From NCBI GenBank assembly GCA_045612485.1, contig JAZKZE010000030.1, forward strand, positions 1 through 64,000: a DNA stretch of 64,000 nt, read 5' to 3'. Below are positions 25,585-34,041 of this stretch, in pieces. This stretch comes from RGIG5327 sp045612485. Its GTDB lineage: Bacteria; Verrucomicrobiota; Lentisphaeria; Victivallales; UBA1829. Position numbers and translations under genes: made by a program. Below the pieces are notes generated by a model. The model was not told the origin of the DNA. It ran no database searches and worked only from the letters and a program-made list of their open reading frames with translations. The first letter of the stretch is position 1, and every line of letters starts with the position of its first letter.

Positions 25585-25612
25585 GATGACCCGGTTGCGG
25601 TCATCTTTTTTT
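25585..25612 (+). terminator. Rho-independent terminator
   Basis: GATGACC/GGTCATC stem, seven-base loop, then seven T, about 40 bases after the two-module protein. The rest of the 275-base gap to the next gene is AT-rich with no clear promoter. Confidence 0.88.
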
Positions 25613-25820
25613 ATACCTCCATTCCTTGTTTATTACGGTAAAATTACCTTTTTATTGCATGAAAATTATGAGTTTGCAATCTTTAAAATCCTTTTTTACG
25701 GAATTTGAACTTAAATAGAAATATTGATAACCTGCATGTTATTATAAAGTCAGAAATGATATATTGTAATTTTTTATGTTTTTATTATTTTATGTGCCGG
25801 AAAAACAACAGGAGATGTAA

Positions 25821-27203
25821 ATGAAATGTATTGCAAAAAGTATGGGAATATGCCATATTGCCTCTGGTATCAGAAGAATGAAAAAACAGTTTTTCAACAG
25901 GGATCTTTTCTTTTTTATTTTATTGCTTTTGGGCGGGAGTTTATCCATTACTGCTCTTTGCTGTATGCAGGGAGAGTCCCTTTATGAACTTTTTCCGGAG
26001 TGGTTCGGATATATCTTTGGTGGCAGTGTGGTCATTTCCATAGGATATTTTATTTTTCTTGCCCTTTCCGCCCTGACTTACAAAGTAAATACGAATGCGT
26101 TTCCGGAAAAAGATTTGCCTTTCTGTACGGTACTTGTTCCGGCATATAATGAAGGCAGACATGTGGCGGAAACGTTATGGAGTCTTCTGGAAGCGGATTA
26201 TCCGGAGGAAAAACTGGAGATCATTGCCATCAATGACGGAAGTAAAGATGATACGCTCTGCTGGATCCAAAGAGTTGTAAGGGGGTCTTCCGGACGCGTT
26301 TCCTGTATTGATCTAAAGGTAAACAAAGGTAAGAAATATGCTTTATATACCGGGATGAAACGTGCCAAAGGGGATTTTATCGTTACCGTGGACAGTGATT
26401 CCCTTGTGAATAAAGATGCCGTACAAAAATTGATGATCCCCTTCCGTGATCCCGCTATCGGTGCTGTTGCGGGAAATATCCGGGGGAAAAAGGAGGATAC
26501 AAATTTTTATATGCAGATGATGGATGTTCTGCTTATTTTCGGTTGTGAGTTTCTCCGTGGCGGACAGAGCGTGACCGGAAATGTATTCTGTACTCCCGGA
26601 GCTTTGAGTGCGTACCGTAAAAAAAGTGTTCTGCCGCTTCTGGATGAATGGCTCAACCAGAATTTTCTGGGAGTACCTTCCACTATCGGGGAAGACCGTG
26701 CCATTGCCACTTTATTGCGCCGGGAGGGATACCGGATCGTGCATCAGAAGGATGCGCTGGCGGAAACCTGTCTTCCCGGAACATATATCCAACTTGTAAA
26801 AATGCTTATCCGCTGGACAAGAAGTGATATAAGGGAAAATTTCCTTATGGCGGGAACGGTATTGAAAAATCTTTCTTCCTTCTCCTGGCAGGATGTCAGT
26901 TATTTTATCCATTGGATCAGTATATTTCTCAATATGTTTCTGCCCTTTGTTTTTCTTCCGGCTGTATTGATTTTTTTATGGGTATCCTCTTTTCCTCTTT
27001 ACCAGACAGCTGTTCTCTTTATAAGTGTTATGGTATGGAGTCTGCTTCCTGCCATCGTTTACGGGAATGAACGGGGGATAAGTAAAGTATGCCGTGCATT
27101 TATTTTCGGCTTTTTCACTCTGCTTTTTCTTTCCTGGATGCCCATCTATTCTCTCTTTACCATGCGGAATTCCAAGTGGCTCACAAGGGAAAAGAGGGTA
27201 TGA
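25821..27203 (+). CDS. Processive family 2 glycosyltransferase (NodC/hyaluronan-synthase-like)
   Basis: Membrane glycosyltransferase of 460 residues. Two N-terminal helices (about 29-48 and 65-90) precede a GT2 domain with VLVPAYNEG, INDGSKDD, the DSDS metal site near 190, TPGALSAYR, and GEDRAIAT (the acid-base ED). An IRWTRSD motif stands in the place of Q/RxxRW. Three or more C-terminal helices complete a pore-like layout typical of chitin, hyaluronan or poly-N-acetylglucosamine synthases. It probably polymerises and extrudes a beta-linked surface polysaccharide. Product not determinable. GGAG precedes the ATG. It stands alone between terminators. Confidence 0.85.
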   Translation: MKCIAKSMGICHIASGIRRMKKQFFNRDLFFFILLLLGGSLSITALCCMQGESLYELFPEWFGYIFGGSVVISIGYFIFLALSALTYKVNTNAFPEKDLPFCTVLVPAYNEGRHVAETLWSLLEADYPEEKLEIIAINDGSKDDTLCWIQRVVRGSSGRVSCIDLKVNKGKKYALYTGMKRAKGDFIVTVDSDSLVNKDAVQKLMIPFRDPAIGAVAGNIRGKKEDTNFYMQMMDVLLIFGCEFLRGGQSVTGNVFCTPGALSAYRKKSVLPLLDEWLNQNFLGVPSTIGEDRAIATLLRREGYRIVHQKDALAETCLPGTYIQLVKMLIRWTRSDIRENFLMAGTVLKNLSSFSWQDVSYFIHWISIFLNMFLPFVFLPAVLIFLWVSSFPLYQTAVLFISVMVWSLLPAIVYGNERGISKVCRAFIFGFFTLLFLSWMPIYSLFTMRNSKWLTREKRV

Positions 27204-27206
27204 AAA

Positions 27207-27250
27207 AAGGGATCGCTGTATGTTATTTGATATGTACAGCAATCCCTTTA
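27207..27250. terminator. Bidirectional terminator
   Basis: Long stem GGGATcGCTGTA/TACAGCaATCCC with A-rich and T-rich flanks on both sides, placed between the convergent GT2 and esterase genes. Confidence 0.75.
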
Positions 27251-27274
27251 TGATTTTACTGCGGAAGAAAACGT

Positions 27275-29164
27275 TTATACGATTTTATCCGCAACAGCTT
27301 TTCTGATGTCGGGAAGATCCATTTCTTTCAGGATCCCGGGTACCATGAAGGAGAGAGGGAATCTGGAGAAGGGATCGGAGAGAAGAGCCTCGTAAGAAGG
27401 GGTTGCTTCATCCACAAGTTTGAGTCTGTGGATCTTGTCGGAAAGAAGAGCTGCCATTAAAGCTGTAACACAGCCCAATCCATGAGCTTCCACCGTAAGA
27501 ACCATATCGGAAGGAGCATTTTCCGCAATAAGGGCGACTGCACTTAAAAGGTCAAAGACTCTTTTGCCGAGTTCCGGAGCGTTCCACATGATGCCCAGAG
27601 AAGCATAATGGTAATCAAACTGGTAGGCACTGAAAAAATCTCTCTTCCAGGGTTGATCCGTTCCGGAAGGCATCATTTCTCCGATACCCCGGGTATCCAG
27701 AGCGTAAAGAAGTTCCCCGTTTTCAGGATCCCGTTCCCCCATTTCCTCTTTGCTGTCAAGGGAGGGGATGACAAGTGTGATATTTTTCTTTGTGTCATCC
27801 GGATTATATACGATATTGGGCGTATAGGAGGCAAGAATACTCATAATGGAATCTTTTTCCGTTTCCAGACCGAATCTGTTGCGGAAAAGATCTTTTTTGA
27901 TCGCCCGCCACCTTAATTTCCTGTAATAGGGAGCCTTTTGCGGAAGAGTGATCTTCAGGAGAGAAAGAAGAGTGTTTTTCAATTCTTCTTTTGAACGGGC
28001 TTTTCTTTCCCCGGCAAATTTTTCCGCCATATCCTTTATGATTTCCCAGATATATTTATTGCCGGCAAGATTTCTCAAATCGCCGTCTTTGACTGCGTAT
28101 GTGCTTTCCGGTGCGGGAAGAGTAAAACCGGGTTCCGGTGCATTTTCCTTTCCTGCAATATGTTTTGTCAGGAATCCATACATGGCTTCCCGGTTGGCTT
28201 TGGAGAATCCGTGTTCATCCGGACCGATGAAATATTGGGTATCACGATCGGAAAGAAGGGAATTGATCTTTTTGACCTCCGCACAGGTTTCCACCACGCC
28301 CCTGGGGTCGAAAAAGTCCTTTTTCTGTCCCATGATCAGGATATGACGGGGTGCCTGGGCAAGGAGGAAATCTCCCATTTCCAGACCGTATTCAAAAGCG
28401 TGGGGCGGCATCTGTTCGATGTCGGCGGGCAGTTCATTTTCTATATTGTGTTTCCAGCTTGTCACATAACAGCTGGGGGCAACTGCCACAGGACGGGGGT
28501 CGGCTGCTGCCACCCATGTGGTAAGGGTTCCGCCTCCGGAGTTTCCTGTAACACACAGGCGGGAGGAGTCGATCTCGCTTCTTGTTTCCAGATAATCCAG
28601 CCCTCTTACGCCGTCCCATGTACGCCATGCTCCCAGCCATTCGCCGCACAGGGAGAGATTTTTACCCATAAGGTTGTGGTTGCCGCAAAGTCCGAATTTT
28701 GTGGGGGTATCTCTGTATTGCTGACGTTCTCCCTGTTCCACAGGGTCAACGGCAAGGACGGCAAAACCTTTTTTCACCAGACCAACGCACGCGGAACGGT
28801 AAGTATCGCTTGCCTTGCCCTCTTCCGCATGACCGCAGAGGAAAAGTACACCGGGGACTTTTCCGGAAACGCCGGAAGGCAGATAGAGATTTGCTGTGAC
28901 GGGATAGGAGGGACGGCTGTAATAGATGATATTTTCCACAGAATATCCGTCAAAGGTATTTTTTCCGGTAACGGAAGCAAGAAGCGGAGTACGTTCCGGG
29001 AAAGCAAAGATTTTTTCTATTTTGCTTTTTACCTCTTTTACATAGGAAGCTGCCTGTTCTTTTGTTGTGATGGCATCCAGTTTCTTTCTGCGTTCTTCAA
29101 AGTTTTTTCTTGCCAATGCCACATAATACTCATTGACATTGTTTCCGAAAAGGGAATTTGTCAT
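27275..29164 (-). CDS. Acetyl-xylan-esterase-like protein with tandem alpha/beta-hydrolase domains
   Basis: Protein of 629 residues without a signal peptide. Domain 1 (about 70-335) is an AXE/dienelactone-hydrolase-like alpha/beta hydrolase with a full catalytic triad: Ser209 in GNSGGG, Asp283 in QKKDFFD and His318 in DEHGF. Domain 2 (about 430-629) keeps the fold signals (DTRGIGE, an elbow-like AHGLGC and a closing DLPDIRKA), but the elbow serine is replaced by glycine, so it looks catalytically dead. The likely job is removing acetyl or other acyl groups from imported oligosaccharides. It is co-transcribed with the AraC regulator 15 bases upstream and lies opposite the pseudopilin/GH operon. 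Confidence 0.72.
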   Translation of the reverse strand: MTNSLFGNNVNEYYVALARKNFEERRKKLDAITTKEQAASYVKEVKSKIEKIFAFPERTPLLASVTGKNTFDGYSVENIIYYSRPSYPVTANLYLPSGVSGKVPGVLFLCGHAEEGKASDTYRSACVGLVKKGFAVLAVDPVEQGERQQYRDTPTKFGLCGNHNLMGKNLSLCGEWLGAWRTWDGVRGLDYLETRSEIDSSRLCVTGNSGGGTLTTWVAAADPRPVAVAPSCYVTSWKHNIENELPADIEQMPPHAFEYGLEMGDFLLAQAPRHILIMGQKKDFFDPRGVVETCAEVKKINSLLSDRDTQYFIGPDEHGFSKANREAMYGFLTKHIAGKENAPEPGFTLPAPESTYAVKDGDLRNLAGNKYIWEIIKDMAEKFAGERKARSKEELKNTLLSLLKITLPQKAPYYRKLRWRAIKKDLFRNRFGLETEKDSIMSILASYTPNIVYNPDDTKKNITLVIPSLDSKEEMGERDPENGELLYALDTRGIGEMMPSGTDQPWKRDFFSAYQFDYHYASLGIMWNAPELGKRVFDLLSAVALIAENAPSDMVLTVEAHGLGCVTALMAALLSDKIHRLKLVDEATPSYEALLSDPFSRFPLSFMVPGILKEMDLPDIRKAVADKIV

Positions 29165-29179
29165 TTTTTACCTCATTTA

Positions 29180-30049
29180 TTATGGTTGTTCTATTTGAAA
29201 AATCTCATGAGAAGTCTGTTCCGATTCCCGGAATTTCTGCGGGGAAAGACCGGTTTCATTACGGAAATATCTTGTAAAATAAACCGGATCGGAAAAACCG
29301 GATTTCACCGCAATATTTTTCACGGAAAGATCGGTGGTTTTCAGAAGTTTTGCAGCACAGGCGAGCCGCTGTCGGATAAGATAGGTGGATAAAGGTATAT
29401 TGTAGGCTTTGCGGAATTCCCGGGAAAGATGCACTCTGTGTATGGAAAGAGTTTCCGCTATCTCATTTACATTCATCCTCTGATCTGTATAATGAAGATC
29501 TGCAAGAGCTTTGGCAAGGGAGGCATAATTCCTTTCCGGTTTGTCTGCCGGGGAATCTTTTCCCTTTTCCTTGGAAATGTGTGTACTTAAAATAAGAACT
29601 TTCACCCCTTCAGCAAGGGCGGAAAGCATACTGGTATCATCCTTTTTTCTGATAAGATCATAAAGAAGGGAAAAGAGTTCCTCCGGGCAGGTTCCTGCAT
29701 AATGAGGGGTTCTGGGGATATTGAATCTTTTCCAGAATTCTCCGGAAAAATTCCCTTCAAAAGCTACAAAACAATACTGTCCGCCATTGCCGGGGGGAGC
29801 GTCAAAAATATGAGTTTCCCCGGGCATAAAGTAACACACATATCCCGGCTGCATGGTATATTTTCCTTCCGGAAATTCCACCTGGAAAACGCCATCCGTA
29901 CACCACAAAACCTCCAATGAGTGCAATGTACGGGGTTTCGGCAGCAGACCGTGCCGGATAAGTCCCCTTCCGCAGGAACGTATCCGGAAAGGAAAATTTC
30001 CCGCCAGATCCGTAAAAGCAGCAAAACTCCATTCAAATTTCTGTTTCAT
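29180..30049 (-). CDS. AraC family transcriptional regulator
   Basis: AraC/XylS-type regulator of 289 residues. An N-terminal cupin-like sensing domain (about 1-140; PGYVCYFMPGETHIF) is followed by the two helix-turn-helix units, with MNVNEIAETLSIHRVHLSREF and VKNIAVKSGFSDPVYFTRYFRNETGLSPQKFRE. Sugar sensing is expected for this layout. It runs divergently from the pseudopilin-DUF4838-GH20-GH2 operon and is followed by an esterase, so it probably controls this locus in response to the released sugar (inference). No strong ribosome site precedes the ATG. A second AraC-type gene lies at 40566. Confidence 0.9.
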   Translation of the reverse strand: MKQKFEWSFAAFTDLAGNFPFRIRSCGRGLIRHGLLPKPRTLHSLEVLWCTDGVFQVEFPEGKYTMQPGYVCYFMPGETHIFDAPPGNGGQYCFVAFEGNFSGEFWKRFNIPRTPHYAGTCPEELFSLLYDLIRKKDDTSMLSALAEGVKVLILSTHISKEKGKDSPADKPERNYASLAKALADLHYTDQRMNVNEIAETLSIHRVHLSREFRKAYNIPLSTYLIRQRLACAAKLLKTTDLSVKNIAVKSGFSDPVYFTRYFRNETGLSPQKFRESEQTSHEIFQIEQP

Positions 30050-30093
30050 ATCCGGAATGTATCAAAAATATTAAAAATGTTACATTTGTCCTA

Positions 30094-30122
30094 TTGTGAA
30101 TAAGCCCTTTATGGATTAAAAT
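30094..30122 (+). promoter_or_regulatory. Promoter of the pseudopilin-glycosidase operon
   Basis: TTGTGA (30094-30099), a 17-base spacer and TAAAAT (30117-30122). It lies 45 bases from the divergent AraC start and leaves a leader of about 105 bases before the pseudopilin gene. Confidence 0.5.
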
Positions 30123-30237
30123 ATACTGGAGAAAAATATTTTTACAAGGTAAATACGGAAAAAAGCCATGAAAATATTTTTTTGTTCCACAGGTAAAAAT
30201 GAAATTTTATTACAAAAATAACAGAAAGAAGGAAGGT

Positions 30238-31044
30238 ATGAAACGGAAAAATTATTTTACCCTTATCGAACTGTTGGTGGTTATTGCGATAATCGCCATT
30301 CTTGCGGCGATGCTTCTTCCCGCATTGAACAATGCCAGAGCTATTGCCAATGCCATCAAATGTACATCCAATCAGAGACAGATCGGGTTGTCATTTGTGC
30401 TGTACGCCAACGATTTCAAGGATTGGACGATCGGAAGTTCCACATTGTATTCCAAAAATTCCGCCGGACAGACAACTGCTGAAAAACGCAATCCCTGGCA
30501 TCACTTCCTGGCAAAACCCAATCCCAGCAATGCCTATGGATCCCCCACAGAAAAGAAACTTCTTATCGGGTATCTGCCTATGATCATCTATGCAAAACCC
30601 GGTAAAGACCTGATTTCCTGCCCTGTTGAGATGGGGGAACCCAGCGGTTCAGACAACTGTGATTATACGATCTGTGATTTCAGTCAAAACCAGGCGATTT
30701 ATGACAAGTGCGGTTTCTGGAAATTAAGTTCTTTCCGCAGTAAGTATGTGGACAGTTACGGACGGGGAAAAACAATAAGCCCTTCCAACCGTGTATGGTT
30801 TGCCGACTCTCATGACTATGGGAATATCAAAGCACACATTCCCCGTCATACAAAGGACAAGGCATTTGTCATGTCTTACGCTGACGGACATGTTGGAAAG
30901 GTGAAAGTAACGCAAATGTCCCCCCGGCTGACAAAGATAACAAATGCGGAATACATCAAAAAGTTTGGTGGTGTCATCAATGCTGTTTCCCCCTCTGAAA
31001 GGGATTTCCCCTACAGTGGGACTACCGGGGAAAGTCTCTGGTGA
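30238..31044 (+). CDS. Pseudopilin-type protein (prepilin N-terminal domain, H-X9-DG C-terminus)
   Basis: Protein of 268 residues with a type IV pilin/type II secretion signal: short basic leader MKRKNY then FTLIELLVVIAIIAIL, with Glu at mature position +5. The residue before the cleavage site is Tyr, not the usual Gly. The large C-terminal domain ends with HTKDKAF...SYADGHV, the DG motif common to the large pseudopilin families of Lentisphaerota and Planctomycetota. Its role is unproven; such proteins may be exported fibre subunits or substrate-binding surface proteins. GAAGGAAGG precedes the ATG at 30238. It leads an operon with an exported DUF4838 protein 45 bases downstream, which suggests a role in polysaccharide use. 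Confidence 0.85.
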   Translation: MKRKNYFTLIELLVVIAIIAILAAMLLPALNNARAIANAIKCTSNQRQIGLSFVLYANDFKDWTIGSSTLYSKNSAGQTTAEKRNPWHHFLAKPNPSNAYGSPTEKKLLIGYLPMIIYAKPGKDLISCPVEMGEPSGSDNCDYTICDFSQNQAIYDKCGFWKLSSFRSKYVDSYGRGKTISPSNRVWFADSHDYGNIKAHIPRHTKDKAFVMSYADGHVGKVKVTQMSPRLTKITNAEYIKKFGGVINAVSPSERDFPYSGTTGESLW

Positions 31045-31089
31045 TTTGTATAAGAATAATCCAATCGAAAATAACATAAAAGGAACAAA

Positions 31090-34020
31090 ATGAAAAAAAC
31101 ATTATTTCTGCTGTTGTCCTGCCTGCTTGGCTGTATGAGCCTTGCATCCGCAGAGAAAGTCATACTTTCTGAAAAAGGAAAAACCTCATTTTCCATCGTC
31201 ATCCCTGCAAATGCTTCCCCCGCCCACAAACGGGCTGCGGAAGAATTGGCAAAATATACGGCAAAGATCTCCAATGCCCCTGTGGCAAAAATCGGGACTG
31301 CTCCGGTAAAGGGCCTTCTGCCCGTTTATCTGGAAATCTCCAAAGAGAAACTTCCCATGATCGACGCCTACCGGTTGAATGTAAGCAAAAATGCTGTACG
31401 CATCTCCGGTCAGACCGCCCAGGCTCTTCTCCATGGTGTGTACCGTCTCCTTTTCAAATATGCCAATATGAGATGGCTTGTTCCCGGGGAAGATGGGGAA
31501 TATTTTGTTCCCGGAACGAAAATAGCTATTCCCGTTCAGAATAAAGTGGATTCCCCCGCATTCTTCCGCAGGGGGCTGGAACTCAACTGCGCCAATACTT
31601 CCGGGATCATGAAAGATACCTGGGACTGGATTTTGCGTAACAACTATACTCTTGGCTATTATGACGGTGCCGTATATGCCGATAAAAAATGGAAACCCGA
31701 ACTGGGGATCGCTTTGAGAGAAAGAGGCAGTTATGTCCGGGAAAGTAAAATGTTCTGCGGCATACTCACCGGTACAAGGATCCGGAAAGGTGCCGGAACG
31801 GAAAAAAAGGAACTGGACAAACTTTTTGTCACCAATAAGGACTTTTTCCCCCTTGTGGAAGGAAAACGCATTTATATGAAAGGGCATGAACAGCCCTGTA
31901 CCAGCAATCCCGGCGTGATCAGAATGATGAGTGAACACGTCCTTATGCATGCCCGTACTCTTTCCGGAAAAGGACAGGCTTCTTTTGCTGTCATCAATCA
32001 GGACGGTACCACATGGTGCAAATGTCCTTCCTGCCTTGCCATCGATCCTGCAAGCGAAAAGAAAAACAACTATATGTCCACAAGATACTGGACACTTCTC
32101 AATCACATTTTCAAAGGCGTTCTGGAAAAATATCCGGATGTGATCCCCTACGGGCTTGCCTATCAGAACTTCCAGACCGTTCCCGACGGCGTAAAGATCG
32201 ATCCCCGCATCGGTGTGGGACTTTCCTTCAACCGCCGCTGCTTCCGTCACAATCTGGATGACCCCAAATGCCCCACCAATACGGAATTTCTCAAATATTA
32301 CACCGCATGGGGAAAACTGCCCAACAAGACCTATTCCCGTGAGGAACTCCATGCCGGTGTGGGCAGTTTTATGATGCCCTCCGCCCGTCAGATGGTGCAG
32401 GGATTCAAGATCTACAATAAAGTGGGGATCGACGGGGCTTCCATCTGTACCGTTCCCCCGGATGGCACTTACCGTCCTTTCTATACCGATGTCGTAAAAC
32501 AGGGCTGGTTCTGTGAATGGCAGACCCTGTATCTTGCAGGGCTTGCTCTGTGGGATCAGAGTGCGGATACAGATAAATATCTGGAAGAAGCCAACAGTCT
32601 CTACTACGGAAAAGGCTGGAAAGGCGGTATGAAAGAATTCCGTACCCTTCTAGACAAAGCCTGCCGGGAAGATTCCGGCTGTTACGGCTGGGGACATGGT
32701 ACACCTCCCGGAAGAGTCCTTGCCAAAGCCGGTTTACTGGAAAAATTGGAAAAATGCCTTACCGATGCGGAAAAGGCCGCCAAAGACGATGCCAGAGCAT
32801 TGGCGCATATCAAACGGGAAAAATATCTTTTCAATATCTCCCTTGTAGCCGCCGCCAAGGAATTTATGAGTTCCTATAAAGAACTCAAAGGTTTTACCGC
32901 TCCCGGTAAGATCAAAATCGACGGAAAAGCGGAAGATGCCTGGAAGAAAACTGAAACCTATTCCTCCTTCCGTAAATTTGCCCCCGGCAATATCGACAAG
33001 GAAAAAAGCTCCCTTGCCAAATATCAGACCTTTGTACGGGCTATGTACGACAAGGAAAATCTCTATCTCTTCATTGAGGCGATGGAGCCCGATCCCGGTA
33101 CCGTTGTGATGAAGAAAAACAAAGGGGATGCTCCCTGGGGCGATGATGCTCTGGAAATTTTCCTCACCCATCCCAACTTCAACGGCGGATATTATCACTT
33201 CGCCTTTACAAGAAAAGGCGCATTGTATCAGGCAAAGACCACTCCCGGGAGCATGACTGCCGATGCTTCCATCAAGACCGATATAGAGATCGCCTCCCTT
33301 TCCATGCCGGACAGATGGTGTGCGGAAGTGCGTATCCCTGCCGGAAAGATCGGTCAGACCTTTGATGACGGTCACACCTGGCAGATCAATATTGCCAGAG
33401 GCCGTAAAAATACCAAAGGAAATGAATTGAGCAGTCTTACCGGAAGTTTCCACGGTGCATATCTGCCCCTTTCTCTTGCCGGAAAAATGGTAAGCAGCAA
33501 GACCGGTAACAAGGATACCAGACTGTGGCAGAACGGTAATTTCAGTGACATATTTGTCAAACCCAATGACAAATGGGCGAAAAACTGGAATCTGGGAAAG
33601 AAAAATTCTCTTGCCAGAGGCTGGGCATTGAATGTGGCATGGAAGGGAGGATCCACTTTCGAGATCCTCACCCACCCCGGCACCAATGATAACTATGTAC
33701 ATCTGAAAAACGGGAATTTCTATCAGCGTCATGCCGGAAAGGATAAAGCACTTAAATATACCTTCCGGGCAAAAGGAAATGGACTTCTCACCATTATGGT
33801 ATTCCGTTACCAGCGGGCAAAATGGCCCAAGCATATTGCTACAGAAAGTATTTTGAAGCTGAAACTTGACGGAAAAAGCCAGTGGAAGACTTATACCGGT
33901 ACTTATGTAAAGAAAAATGCCGATGAACTCATCTCCTTTGTATTCTGGGCAGATAAGACCGGGGATTTCTATATAGATGATGTCTATTGCTACGGTGCGG
34001 ATGTGCCTGCAAAAAAATAA
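31090..34020 (+). CDS. Exported DUF4838 protein with CBM9-like and C-terminal binding modules
   Basis: Large exported protein of 976 residues with a signal peptide (cleavage after ASA near residue 21). Residues 25-150 resemble the N-terminal domain of alpha-glucuronidases and GH20 enzymes (HKRAAEELAKYTAKI, HGVYRLLFKYANMRWLVPGEDGE). Residues 200-500 are the DUF4838 TIM-barrel-like region, with QDGTTWCKCPSC and GASIC near 455. A CBM9-like sandwich (about 605-800) and a jelly-roll module (about 808-976) follow. The last two also make up the separate 364-residue protein at 24451. DUF4838 proteins are suspected glycosidases of unknown specificity. It is followed by GH20-like and GH2 genes. Confidence 0.8.
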   Translation: MKKTLFLLLSCLLGCMSLASAEKVILSEKGKTSFSIVIPANASPAHKRAAEELAKYTAKISNAPVAKIGTAPVKGLLPVYLEISKEKLPMIDAYRLNVSKNAVRISGQTAQALLHGVYRLLFKYANMRWLVPGEDGEYFVPGTKIAIPVQNKVDSPAFFRRGLELNCANTSGIMKDTWDWILRNNYTLGYYDGAVYADKKWKPELGIALRERGSYVRESKMFCGILTGTRIRKGAGTEKKELDKLFVTNKDFFPLVEGKRIYMKGHEQPCTSNPGVIRMMSEHVLMHARTLSGKGQASFAVINQDGTTWCKCPSCLAIDPASEKKNNYMSTRYWTLLNHIFKGVLEKYPDVIPYGLAYQNFQTVPDGVKIDPRIGVGLSFNRRCFRHNLDDPKCPTNTEFLKYYTAWGKLPNKTYSREELHAGVGSFMMPSARQMVQGFKIYNKVGIDGASICTVPPDGTYRPFYTDVVKQGWFCEWQTLYLAGLALWDQSADTDKYLEEANSLYYGKGWKGGMKEFRTLLDKACREDSGCYGWGHGTPPGRVLAKAGLLEKLEKCLTDAEKAAKDDARALAHIKREKYLFNISLVAAAKEFMSSYKELKGFTAPGKIKIDGKAEDAWKKTETYSSFRKFAPGNIDKEKSSLAKYQTFVRAMYDKENLYLFIEAMEPDPGTVVMKKNKGDAPWGDDALEIFLTHPNFNGGYYHFAFTRKGALYQAKTTPGSMTADASIKTDIEIASLSMPDRWCAEVRIPAGKIGQTFDDGHTWQINIARGRKNTKGNELSSLTGSFHGAYLPLSLAGKMVSSKTGNKDTRLWQNGNFSDIFVKPNDKWAKNWNLGKKNSLARGWALNVAWKGGSTFEILTHPGTNDNYVHLKNGNFYQRHAGKDKALKYTFRAKGNGLLTIMVFRYQRAKWPKHIATESILKLKLDGKSQWKTYTGTYVKKNADELISFVFWADKTGDFYIDDVYCYGADVPAKK

Positions 34021-34041
34021 CCGTTCCGGGGAAGAAAAAGA

